The position numbers and the translations under genes were made by a program. Of a stretch of DNA of 12,508 bases, positions 6,308-12,454 are shown in pieces. Source of the DNA: JAUWQU01 sp964605095 (GTDB lineage: Bacteria; Planctomycetota; Phycisphaerae; SM23-33). Location: assembly GCA_964605095.1 (NCBI GenBank), contig CAZSBS010000146.1, positions 1-12,508 on the forward strand, written 5' to 3'. A model generated the notes under the pieces. The model searched no databases. It was given only the letters and a program-made list of their open reading frames with translations, and was not told the DNA's origin. Numbering within the stretch: the stretch's first letter is position 1; the number at the start of each line of letters is the position of its first letter.

Positions 6308-6335
6308 TTGACATGGCATTGGCGGCACCTATAAT
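6308..6335 (+). promoter_or_regulatory. Full-consensus sigma70 promoter of the TolC-family gene
   Basis: TTGACA at 6308-6313 and TATAAT at 6330-6335 both match the consensus perfectly and are 16 bases apart. Transcription should start near 6342, leaving about 30 bases before the ATG at 6372, which is preceded by AGGA at 6359-6362. Perfect hexamers at a working distance directly before a gene are unlikely by chance in this GC-rich DNA. Confidence 0.8.
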
Positions 6336-6371
6336 CTGCCCTATCGTAATTCTCTATCAGGATGTTGCCAA

Positions 6372-8372
6372 ATGAACTGGAACCGCGCTGGATCATGGAT
6401 GAGCTTCGCCATGGCGGCGACTCTTGGCGGGTGCATTTCCCCCGGCGGCTTGGACAGCAAACTCATCGGACGCTATCAGCAGGCTGTTGCCGAGCGTGGA
6501 GCGCAGAGCCGCCAGGCCGCCACGGGGATCGGCTCGCTCAAGCCTGCCCAGACTTACGTCGGCTCGCCGCTGGCGTCTGAGGACACGGTTGTCAGCAAGG
6601 TCGTGCAGATCGACGAGACCTACAAGGTGGTCGAGAAGTACGACAACCGCACGGAGAAGGTGGACCTTGTCCGGGTCGTGACCACCACGGCCAACGAGAA
6701 GGACCCGAACACCGGCAAGGCCGCCCCGGTCGTCAAGGTCGACAAGAGAGGCCCGGTCTCCGTCGTCTACGGGGCCGCCCCGGTGGACGTTCACCAGGTT
6801 GACACCTACCGCGTAGGCGCCCAGAGCGGCGCGGCTGCGCTTGTCTCCGGCGATCACAAACTCGTCAGTATTTCGCTGGATCAGGCGATCCTGCGCGCCC
6901 TGGCCAACAGCCTGGACATCCGCGTGGTCAGCTTCGACCCTGCCATTGCTCGCGAGGACATGGTCCGCTCGGCGGCGGCGTTCGACTATACGCTGTTCGG
7001 CGCCACCGACCGCATCCACGCCGAGAACAAGCAGGCCAATGGTTTTGCCGGCTCGATCAGCAAGCAGCGCGACTGGTCGCTGGGGGTCAAGCAGCACACG
7101 ATTACCGGAGCGGACTGGTCGCTCCAGTGGGCCATGACGCGCTCCTGGGACAATAGCGGCTTTCTCAAGGTGCTCAACACGCACTACGAGCCTACCGCCG
7201 TTCTGCAAGTCACACAGCCTTTGCTTCGCAACGCCTGGCCGGGGTTCAACCTCGCCCAACTTCGCATCGCCCGGGTCAACGCCCGCGTGAGCGACGCGGC
7301 GTTCCGCGACAAGGTCGAGGAGGTCATAACTCAGGTTGTCAGCCTCTACTGGACGCTCATCCAGTCACGCCAGAGCCTGGAAATACAGCGCCGCCTCCTG
7401 GACCAGACGCAGGATACGTACGGCATCACGCTCAGCCGGTATCAGGTCGACGCCACCGGCGTGGTCATCACCCAGCTTCAGGCGTCGGTTAAGATCCGCG
7501 AGGCCGCGCTCATCACGGCGCGAAAGAACATCCTGGACGTCCAGCAGGCCCTTGCCAGGCTGCTGAACGACCCGCAACTCAATGCCCTGAGCGACTGCGA
7601 GGTGGTCCCGACCACGCCGATGGTCACCGAGAAGCTCGCCATTGACCCCGTGGACCAGATGTTCACGGCCCTGAAGCACAACCCGCAGCTCGAGCAGGCC
7701 AGGCTGGGCATCGCGGCCTCGGAGATCAACGTCTCCGTGGCAAAGAACCAGACGCTGCCGAAGCTGGACCTCTCGGCGTCGGCGGGCATTCAGGACCTAG
7801 CCATCCAGGCCGACCGTGCCAACCGTGACATGCTCAAGGGCGACTACGCCAGCTATTCGATCGGCCTGGCCATGGAGTACCCGATCGGCAACCGCAGCGC
7901 GCTTGCCAGCCTGCGCCAGAGCAAGTTTCAACGGACCAAGGCGATAGTCACGATGCAGAACACGGCCGACCAGATCGCGGTGTCGATCCAGGAGCGCATA
8001 CGGCAGATTGGTTCGAGTTACGATCAGATCGTAGCCCAGCACGCGGCGGTCAAGGCAAGCGAGGCCCAGCTAAGCGCGATCGAGGTTACCGAGAGGGTCC
8101 GAGCCAGGCTGACGCCGGAGTTCCTCCAACTCAAGCTCCAGGTCCAACAGACCCTCGCTAGCAGCCAGCAGGCGGAACTCCAGGCTATGGTGGACTACAA
8201 CAGCGCCCTGGCCGACTTGGCCAGGATTACCGGCACTACTCTGGATCAGCATCGCGTTGAGATCTCCATGTCCCAGGTGGTCAACGGCCAGTGGGCACCA
8301 GCGGCGCCAACCACGACCAGCGCCCCGACCAGCGGGCCGGCGGTGGATATGCAGCGCGGCGATTCGGAATAG
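6372..8372 (+). CDS. TolC-family outer-membrane efflux lipoprotein with long N-terminal extension
   Basis: A 666-aa protein. The N-terminus has a short charged region and a lipobox, L18-G19-G20-C21, so it is probably lipid-anchored in the outer membrane like OprM-type channels. From about residue 165 (SISLDQAILRALANSLDI) it follows the outer-membrane efflux protein pattern: two structurally repeated halves of long amphipathic helices, ending near LARITGTTLDQHRV. TolC-family trimers form the exit duct of tripartite efflux or type I secretion systems. Residues 22-164 are an extra region rich in Val, Lys, Asp and Thr, not usual for the family, and the last ~35 residues are a Pro/Thr/Ala-rich tail. 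No membrane-fusion protein or inner-membrane pump is adjacent, so the partner must be elsewhere. The ATG at 6372 has AGGA 9 bases upstream and gives the lipobox directly. Confidence 0.88.
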   Translation: MNWNRAGSWMSFAMAATLGGCISPGGLDSKLIGRYQQAVAERGAQSRQAATGIGSLKPAQTYVGSPLASEDTVVSKVVQIDETYKVVEKYDNRTEKVDLVRVVTTTANEKDPNTGKAAPVVKVDKRGPVSVVYGAAPVDVHQVDTYRVGAQSGAAALVSGDHKLVSISLDQAILRALANSLDIRVVSFDPAIAREDMVRSAAAFDYTLFGATDRIHAENKQANGFAGSISKQRDWSLGVKQHTITGADWSLQWAMTRSWDNSGFLKVLNTHYEPTAVLQVTQPLLRNAWPGFNLAQLRIARVNARVSDAAFRDKVEEVITQVVSLYWTLIQSRQSLEIQRRLLDQTQDTYGITLSRYQVDATGVVITQLQASVKIREAALITARKNILDVQQALARLLNDPQLNALSDCEVVPTTPMVTEKLAIDPVDQMFTALKHNPQLEQARLGIAASEINVSVAKNQTLPKLDLSASAGIQDLAIQADRANRDMLKGDYASYSIGLAMEYPIGNRSALASLRQSKFQRTKAIVTMQNTADQIAVSIQERIRQIGSSYDQIVAQHAAVKASEAQLSAIEVTERVRARLTPEFLQLKLQVQQTLASSQQAELQAMVDYNSALADLARITGTTLDQHRVEISMSQVVNGQWAPAAPTTTSAPTSGPAVDMQRGDSE

Positions 8373-8587
8373 ACGATGGAACAGGGGCGCTAACCATTTT
8401 CGGTTGTTAGTGACAATCTAAACGCCGGGCATAGAAGTGTTTAATACACGAACTAGCCTGTTTTTAAGGCCCGTTTGTGGCTTTCGAATTCGGTCAGGTT
8501 GAGTTTAATTTATCTCGAAAATGGTTAGCGTCCCTTATTGCTGTATTGCCCAGGCGCTCAGATTCCCAGCCAGGGGCTCTCGATCAA

Positions 8588-8616
8588 TTGCCGTACAAAA
8601 ACCGAAAAAATATTAT
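8588..8616 (+). promoter_or_regulatory. Candidate sigma70 promoter of the WYL regulator-dtd operon
   Basis: TTGCCG at 8588-8593 and TATTAT at 8611-8616 are 17 bases apart (4/6 and 5/6 matches), within an A/T-rich stretch. Transcription would begin near 8622, so the inverted repeat at 8629-8650 falls just downstream of the start. Confidence 0.55.
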
Positions 8617-8628
8617 TTTTCCATTTTG

Positions 8629-8650
8629 CGGTGACATACAGTTGTCACCG
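8629..8650. promoter_or_regulatory. Perfect inverted repeat, probable operator of the WYL regulator
   Basis: CGGTGACA (8629-8636) and TGTCACCG (8643-8650) are exact reverse complements separated by TACAGT. The centre-to-centre spacing suits a dimeric helix-turn-helix protein. It lies between the likely transcription start and the regulator's start codon (8683), the usual place for a self-repression site. There is no T-run, so a terminator is unlikely. Confidence 0.6.
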
Positions 8651-8682
8651 GGCAACCCGATAAGTCTTTAGGAAGCTAACAG

Positions 8683-9690
8683 ATGAGCGTCAGTCGGATT
8701 TACAGGCTCTTGAGGTTGGTGACCTTGCTTCAATGCAGTCGTGGCCGGTCGGCGGATGATCTTGCCAGGGAGTTGGAAGTCAGCCGGCGGACGGTTTTCA
8801 GGGACCTGAACATGCTTGAACTGGCCCACATACCGTACTATTTCGACCCGGAGACAGGTGGCTATCGCATCAGCCGGCACTTCTTCCTGCCGCCGGTGAG
8901 CCTTACGCTGACCGAATCGCTGGCGATCCTGATGATGACAGGTCGGCTGCGGTCGTCGACGCACCTGCCGCTGATGGGCCAGGCCGCCCGTGCGGCGATG
9001 AAAGTGGAAAGCGCCTTGCCCGCGGAGATTCGCGAGCACGTCGGCAGCGTGCTGGACCGCCTGCAAGTTGACCTTGGCCCCGTCAGCCGGCACGAGGGGC
9101 TCGACGAAATGTTCGACCAGATCACCGCCGCAATCGTCCAGCGCCGCGTGTGCAAGCTGGTCTACATAAGCTTCCTCGAACAGGAGCAGATCCGCCTGAC
9201 GATCCATCCGTTGCGGATGGTGTTCGTCGGCCGGGCGTGGTACGTTCTGGCCTGGTCGGTCCGGCACAAGGAAACCCGCACGTTCAAGCTCGGGCGCATC
9301 CGCAAGCTGACGGTCACCGAGGAGGTTTTCAATCCGCCACGCCAGGCTGGCGGCGGCAACTTCAGTGACTCTGTCGGCAAGAGCGTCTTCGGCCAGGCCT
9401 GGAGCATGATCTCGGAAGGCAAGGTTTACGACATTCACCTTCACTTCGACAAGAAGGTGGCAGGCAACGTAGCCGAGGTGCAGTGGCACGCAAGCCAGCA
9501 GGTTCAATGGAACGACGACGGCTCGATCGAGTTTAACGTCTCGGTCGATGGGCTCGGGGAGATCATGTGGTGGATCCTTGGCTACGGCGACCAAGTCGAG
9601 GTGATTTCGCCGCCGGAGCTTCGCCAGAGCGTCGGCCAGGTCGCCAGCCGGACGGCCCTGCGGCACCTAGGCCGGGATCAGAGGCCATGA
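8683..9690 (+). CDS. WYL-domain transcriptional regulator (YafY-like)
   Basis: A 335-aa cytoplasmic regulator with the usual three parts. Residues 4-60 form a winged helix-turn-helix of the HTH_11 type, with recognition-helix sequence SRRTVFR at 34-40. The middle holds the WYL ligand-sensing domain, where the signature is W186-Y187-V188, and a typical FKLGRI follows at 201-206. The C-terminal part (about 245-335) matches the WCX extension that helps bind ligand or DNA. WYL proteins sense nucleic acid or small-molecule ligands and often control DNA-damage or defence genes; the target here is unknown. ATG 8683 has AGGAAG at 8670-8675, 7 bases upstream. Its stop codon overlaps the next start (ATGA, 9687-9690), so it is translationally coupled to dtd. 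A palindrome just upstream suggests autoregulation. Confidence 0.93.
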   Translation: MSVSRIYRLLRLVTLLQCSRGRSADDLARELEVSRRTVFRDLNMLELAHIPYYFDPETGGYRISRHFFLPPVSLTLTESLAILMMTGRLRSSTHLPLMGQAARAAMKVESALPAEIREHVGSVLDRLQVDLGPVSRHEGLDEMFDQITAAIVQRRVCKLVYISFLEQEQIRLTIHPLRMVFVGRAWYVLAWSVRHKETRTFKLGRIRKLTVTEEVFNPPRQAGGGNFSDSVGKSVFGQAWSMISEGKVYDIHLHFDKKVAGNVAEVQWHASQQVQWNDDGSIEFNVSVDGLGEIMWWILGYGDQVEVISPPELRQSVGQVASRTALRHLGRDQRP

Positions 9691-10145
9691 GAGCGCTCGT
9701 TCAGCGCGTTGACTGGGCGGAGGTGCTCGTGGCCGGGCAAGTCGCCGGTCAGATCGACCGCGGCCTGCTTGTCTACGTCGGCGTGGCCGTGGGCGACACC
9801 GAGGCCGACGCCGCGCGACTGGCCGAGAAGGTCGCACAACTGCGGGTCTTCGAGGATGACGGCGGCAAACTGAATCTATCCTGCCAGGATGTTCGGGGGG
9901 GTGTCCTGGCAGTGTCGAACTTCACGTTGCTGGCCGACACCCGAAAGGGCCGCCGACCGGCATTTGCCGCCGCCGCGGCCCCCGATCTCGCCCAGCAGCT
10001 ATACGACACCTTCCTGGCTGCCCTGGGTGGGCAGTCCGTGAAGGTGGAACGCGGCGTATTCCGGGCCAATATGATCATCCGCAGCGCCACGGCCGGGCCT
10101 GTGAATGTTCTGATCGACGTCCCGGCGATGGACACGGACCGGTAG
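9687..10145 (+). CDS. dtd: D-aminoacyl-tRNA deacylase
   Basis: A 152-aa Dtd, the usual length, which hydrolyses D-amino acids (and glycine from tRNA-Ala) off tRNA and so protects translation. The opening MRALVQRV and the block GLLVYVGVAVGDTEADAARLAEKVAQLRVFED are typical. Signature positions are kept with changes: SNFTL at 77-81 where SQFTL is usual (T80 kept), FRANM where FGAxM is usual, and GPVN at 137-140 where GPVT is usual; the Gly-Pro needed for chirality proofreading (G137-P138) is present. ATG 9687 is chosen because it gives the canonical N-terminus and overlaps the regulator's stop by 4 bases; an upstream in-frame start at 9567 would add 40 unrelated residues. tRNA-Tyr follows 238 bases downstream. 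Confidence 0.92.
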   Translation: MRALVQRVDWAEVLVAGQVAGQIDRGLLVYVGVAVGDTEADAARLAEKVAQLRVFEDDGGKLNLSCQDVRGGVLAVSNFTLLADTRKGRRPAFAAAAAPDLAQQLYDTFLAALGGQSVKVERGVFRANMIIRSATAGPVNVLIDVPAMDTDR

Positions 10146-10173
10146 GGGGGGCCGGCGCCTTCATCCGGCCAAG

Positions 10174-10216
10174 CACCCTCACCCGGCCCTTGGGGCCCCC
10201 AACGGGGGTGAGGGTG
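10174..10216. repeat. Large GC-rich hairpin after dtd, possible terminator or dispersed repeat
   Basis: CACCCTCACCC (10174-10184) pairs perfectly with GGGTGAGGGTG (10206-10216), an 11-bp stem. The loop holds a second palindrome, TTGGGGCCCCCAA, at 10190-10202. It begins 29 bases after the dtd stop. No T-run follows, so factor-independent termination is doubtful; it may be a dispersed repeat or protect the 3' end of the RNA. Nothing else is seen between dtd and the tRNA promoter except a small GGGAG/CTCCC hairpin at 10302-10318. Confidence 0.7.
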
Positions 10217-10338
10217 TGGCGGGAAGGCTTGCTCTGGTTGGGCATGCCTGCTATGGGATCAGCCGTTGCGCCGGTGGGGATAATGACGCAATCTGCCGAC
10301 CGGGAGAAAAACGCTCCCATTCCGCGGCCATCGCGCCC

Positions 10339-10368
10339 TTGACGAGGCCGGGGTGAATATCGTAACCT
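10339..10368 (+). promoter_or_regulatory. Candidate promoter of tRNA-Tyr
   Basis: TTGACG (10339-10344) and TAACCT (10363-10368) are 18 bases apart. The start would be near 10375, giving a leader of about 9 bases before the mature tRNA. Confidence 0.45.
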
Positions 10369-10383
10369 ATCTGACTTGCTCCC

Positions 10384-10466
10384 GGGAGTGTGCCCGAGTG
10401 GCCAAAGGGATCAGACTGTAAATCTGACGGCGTATGCCTTCGGAGGTTCGAATCCTCCCGCTCCCA
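10384..10466 (+). tRNA. tRNA-Tyr, anticodon GTA
   Basis: An 83-base class II tRNA. The acceptor arm GGGAGTG (10384-10390) pairs with CGCTCCC (10459-10465), with A at 10466 as discriminator. The anticodon stem TCAGA/TCTGA encloses loop CTGTAAA, reading GTA (Tyr). A long variable arm (GGC-gtat-GCC core) follows, as expected for bacterial tRNA-Tyr. The T arm is GGAGG-TTCGAAT-CCTCC (10442-10458). The 3' CCA is not encoded, since TGG follows the discriminator, so it must be added by tRNA nucleotidyltransferase. It lies between dtd and ettA with its own likely promoter and terminator. Confidence 0.97.
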
Positions 10467-10472
10467 TGGAAT

Positions 10473-10503
10473 GAAGCCGGCCTGAAAGGGCTGGCTTCTT
10501 TTC
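10473..10503 (+). terminator. Intrinsic terminator of tRNA-Tyr
   Basis: A 10-bp stem, GAAGCCGGCC (10473-10482) with GGCTGGCTTC (10489-10498), contains one G-T pair and a six-base loop. TTTTC follows at once, overlapping the end of the stem with a T-rich run. It starts 7 bases after the tRNA 3' end. This is the only classical intrinsic terminator I see in the window. Confidence 0.8.
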
Positions 10504-10530
10504 TGCCCGGATACCTGCGATCCAGGAGAC

Positions 10531-10558
10531 ACCCAGGGATTGCTATCCCTGAGCTTCG
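10531..10558. repeat. Palindromic dispersed repeat, copy 2
   Basis: Same orientation as 4695-4722 with one base difference, A at 10552 where copy 1 has G, which breaks one pair of the stem. Loop TTGCTA and the trailing CTTCGG are unchanged. It lies between the tRNA terminator and the ettA start codon, about 50 bases before the ATG, so it may be in the ettA leader RNA. Confidence 0.87.
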
Positions 10559-10606
10559 GGTCGGTGACGCGAGTGAAACTTATGATTGGTTGAAAGGGTT
10601 TGCCAA

Positions 10607-12280
10607 ATGCCGCCCAGGTTCATTTATGAGATGCGCGATGTCGGCAAGGTCTATGACGACAAGGTCATCCTGCGCGATATAAACCTGTCGTTCTTCTACG
10701 GGGCCAAGATCGGCATCGTCGGCGAGAACGGTTCGGGCAAGACGACGCTGCTTCGGATCATGGCCGGGATAGACAAGGACTTTCACGGCGAGGCCATCCT
10801 GGCCAAGAACATGCGGGTCGGCTATGTCGCGCAAGAGCCGCAACTCGACCTGGAAAAGACCGTCCGCGAAAACCTCCAGGCCGCCATCGCGCCCGTCCAG
10901 GCGCTGATCGACCGCTACAACGCCGTGGCTGACAGGCTCGGCGAGGCGCCCGGTGCCGACGAGATGGACAAGCTCCTAGCCGAGATGGATGGTCTCCAGC
11001 AGAAGATCGACGCATGCGACGGCTGGGAGGCAGACCGCATGCTGGACATCGCGGCGGACGCTTTGGTCCTGCCGCCGGATGACATGCCCGTGAAGGTGCT
11101 CTCCGGCGGCGAGCGGCGGCGCGTGGCGCTGTGCAAGGTCCTGCTGGAAAAGCCCGACCTGCTGCTGCTGGACGAGCCGACGAACCACCTCGACGCCGAG
11201 ACCGTCGCCTGGCTGGAGACCGCCCTGCGCGAGTATGCCGGCACGGTCATCATCGTCACCCACGACCGGTACTTCCTGGACAACATCACCAAGTGGATAC
11301 TCGAACTGGAGGACGCCCGGGGCATCCCGTTCGAGGGCAACTACTCATCCTGGCTGGCGCAGAAGGCGAATATCCTCCGCGTCCGCGAGAAGCGCGAGAC
11401 GGACCGCCAGCGTTCGCTCCAACGCGAGCTTGCGTGGATCAACACGTCGGTGCAGGGCCGGCGGACGAAGAGCCAGGCCCGCGTCCGCCAGTACGAGGAG
11501 CATGCGGGGCAGGCGACTATCGACACGAAGTCCGACGCGGTGATCCAGATCGCCCCTGGCCCGCGGTTGGGCGACCACGTGGTGGAGTTCAAGGGCGTCT
11601 GCAAGGGCTACGGCGGGCTGACGCTGCTGAAGGACTGCGAGTTTAACATCCCGCGTGGGGCGATGGTCGGGGTGATTGGGCCAAACGGCACCGGCAAGAC
11701 CACCATGTTCCGCATGATAATGGGCCAGGAGAAGCCCGACGCCGGGCGGATAGACATTGGCTCATCGGTCGTGCTTTCGTACGTGGACCAGAACCGCGAC
11801 GAACTGGTGGACTCCAACACCGTCTTCCAGGAGATCACCGGCGGGCGCGACCTGGTGGAACTCGGCAGTGTGTCGATGAACTCGCGGGCGTACGTGGGGC
11901 GGTTCAACTTCCGCGGGCCCCAGCAGCAGAAGCTCGTCGGCGAGCTTTCCGGCGGCGAGCGAAACCGCGTCCACCTGGCCAAGCTGCTAAAGCGAGGCGG
12001 CAACGTGATCCTGCTTGACGAGCCGACCAACGACCTGGACGTCAACACCATGCGCGTACTGGAGCAGGCGCTTATCGACTTCCCTGGCTGCGCCATGATT
12101 ATCAGCCACGACCGGTTCTTCCTGGACCGCGTGTGTACGCACCTGCTGATCCTCGAAGGCGGCGGGGCCACGCGATGGTTCGTCGGCAACTTCCGGGATT
12201 ACGAGGAATCGCAGGTGGCGGAGCATTCCGATCGGCTCGCGCACAGGCGCGGCAAGTACAAGAGGCTGATGCTGAAGTGA
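10607..12280 (+). CDS. ettA: Energy-dependent translational throttle protein EttA (ABC-F ATPase)
   Basis: A 557-aa soluble ABC-F ATPase that binds the ribosomal E site and gates the first elongation steps according to ATP/ADP level. There are two nucleotide-binding domains. Domain 1 has Walker A GENGSGKT (39-46), signature SGGERRR from S166 and Walker B/catalytic DEPTNHLD from D189. Domain 2 has GPNGTGKT (358-365), LSGGERNR from L447 and DEPTNDLD from D471. An arm insert at about 93-141 and the charged linker helices at about 247-316 are both typical of EttA, as are blocks such as IMAGIDKD, EGNYSSWL and SRAYVGRFNF. No transmembrane segments. ATG 10607 is chosen because GAAAGGG lies 8 bases upstream and the protein then begins as EttA does. 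It probably forms a single unit beyond the tRNA terminator. Confidence 0.97.
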   Translation: MPPRFIYEMRDVGKVYDDKVILRDINLSFFYGAKIGIVGENGSGKTTLLRIMAGIDKDFHGEAILAKNMRVGYVAQEPQLDLEKTVRENLQAAIAPVQALIDRYNAVADRLGEAPGADEMDKLLAEMDGLQQKIDACDGWEADRMLDIAADALVLPPDDMPVKVLSGGERRRVALCKVLLEKPDLLLLDEPTNHLDAETVAWLETALREYAGTVIIVTHDRYFLDNITKWILELEDARGIPFEGNYSSWLAQKANILRVREKRETDRQRSLQRELAWINTSVQGRRTKSQARVRQYEEHAGQATIDTKSDAVIQIAPGPRLGDHVVEFKGVCKGYGGLTLLKDCEFNIPRGAMVGVIGPNGTGKTTMFRMIMGQEKPDAGRIDIGSSVVLSYVDQNRDELVDSNTVFQEITGGRDLVELGSVSMNSRAYVGRFNFRGPQQQKLVGELSGGERNRVHLAKLLKRGGNVILLDEPTNDLDVNTMRVLEQALIDFPGCAMIISHDRFFLDRVCTHLLILEGGGATRWFVGNFRDYEESQVAEHSDRLAHRRGKYKRLMLK

Positions 12281-12336
12281 AAAGCAGGAAGTAGGAAGTA
12301 AGAAATAGTAGGTAGTAGGTAGGAAGTAGGAAGAGG
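12281..12336 (+). repeat. Seven- to eight-unit 7-bp tandem repeat, consensus GAAGTAG/TAGGTAG
   Basis: Heptamers from 12288: GAAGTAG, GAAGTAA, GAAATAG, TAGGTAG, TAGGTAG, GAAGTAG, GAAGAGG; a degenerate AAAGCAG precedes them. The array starts directly after the ettA stop codon, with no gap. All purines but for T, it differs in sequence from the other arrays yet keeps the same 7-base period. Confidence 0.93.
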
Positions 12337-12353
12337 AATTCGCCGAAGGTGGA

Positions 12354-12381
12354 TCGATTGCGGATTTCGGATTGCGGATTT
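12354..12381 (+). repeat. Four-unit 7-bp tandem repeat, consensus CGGATTK
   Basis: Heptamers TCGATTG, CGGATTT, CGGATTG, CGGATTT follow the previous array by 17 bases. The last position alternates G and T. A single CGGATTG recurs at 12487-12493 near the window end. Confidence 0.82.
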
Positions 12382-12409
12382 TCGCGCGGGGGCGGTTTGA
12401 CCTCAATCA

Positions 12410-12454
12410 GCCCCGACGGGGCGGTAGTATTTAGCCGGGGGCGTCAGCCCCCGG
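12410..12454. repeat. Paired GC-rich hairpins, likely dispersed repeat
   Basis: Hairpin one is GCCCC-gac-GGGGC (12410-12422). Hairpin two is CCGGGGGC-gtca-GCCCCCGG (12435-12454), a perfect 8-bp stem. They are 12 bases apart with an A/T-rich linker and no T-run. The pair looks like a compact dispersed intergenic element. The rest of the window to 12508 shows no gene. Confidence 0.75.

Larger units (their letters stand above)
8373..8682. other. AT-richer gene-free spacer with the regulator's promoter region
   Basis: These 310 bases are visibly richer in A and T than the flanking genes and carry no credible gene. A 64-codon frame (8477-8671) starts at GTG without a ribosome site and runs through the promoter and operator, so I reject it. 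The left half holds TTGTTA-G-TGACAA at 8404-8416, an everted pair of motifs related to the operator half-site. The right half holds the promoter and the inverted repeat listed separately. No clear terminator for the TolC gene is seen. Confidence 0.6.

Noticed and set aside
8477..8671. 64-codon plus-strand frame in the AT-rich spacer
   Set aside because: GTG start without ribosome site, and it overlaps the predicted promoter and operator of the regulator.
8668..9666. Minus-strand frame opposite the WYL regulator
   Set aside because: Shadow of a full-length regulator with clear helix-turn-helix and WYL signatures.
10312..10467. Nine-base match CGCTCCCAT at 10312-10320 and at the tRNA 3' end (10459-10467), as a possible integration attachment pair
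   Set aside because: Too short, only 147 bases apart, with no integrase or cargo between them.
12281..12381. Heptamer arrays considered as a CRISPR array
   Set aside because: Units are contiguous 7-mers with no spacers, and there are no cas genes.
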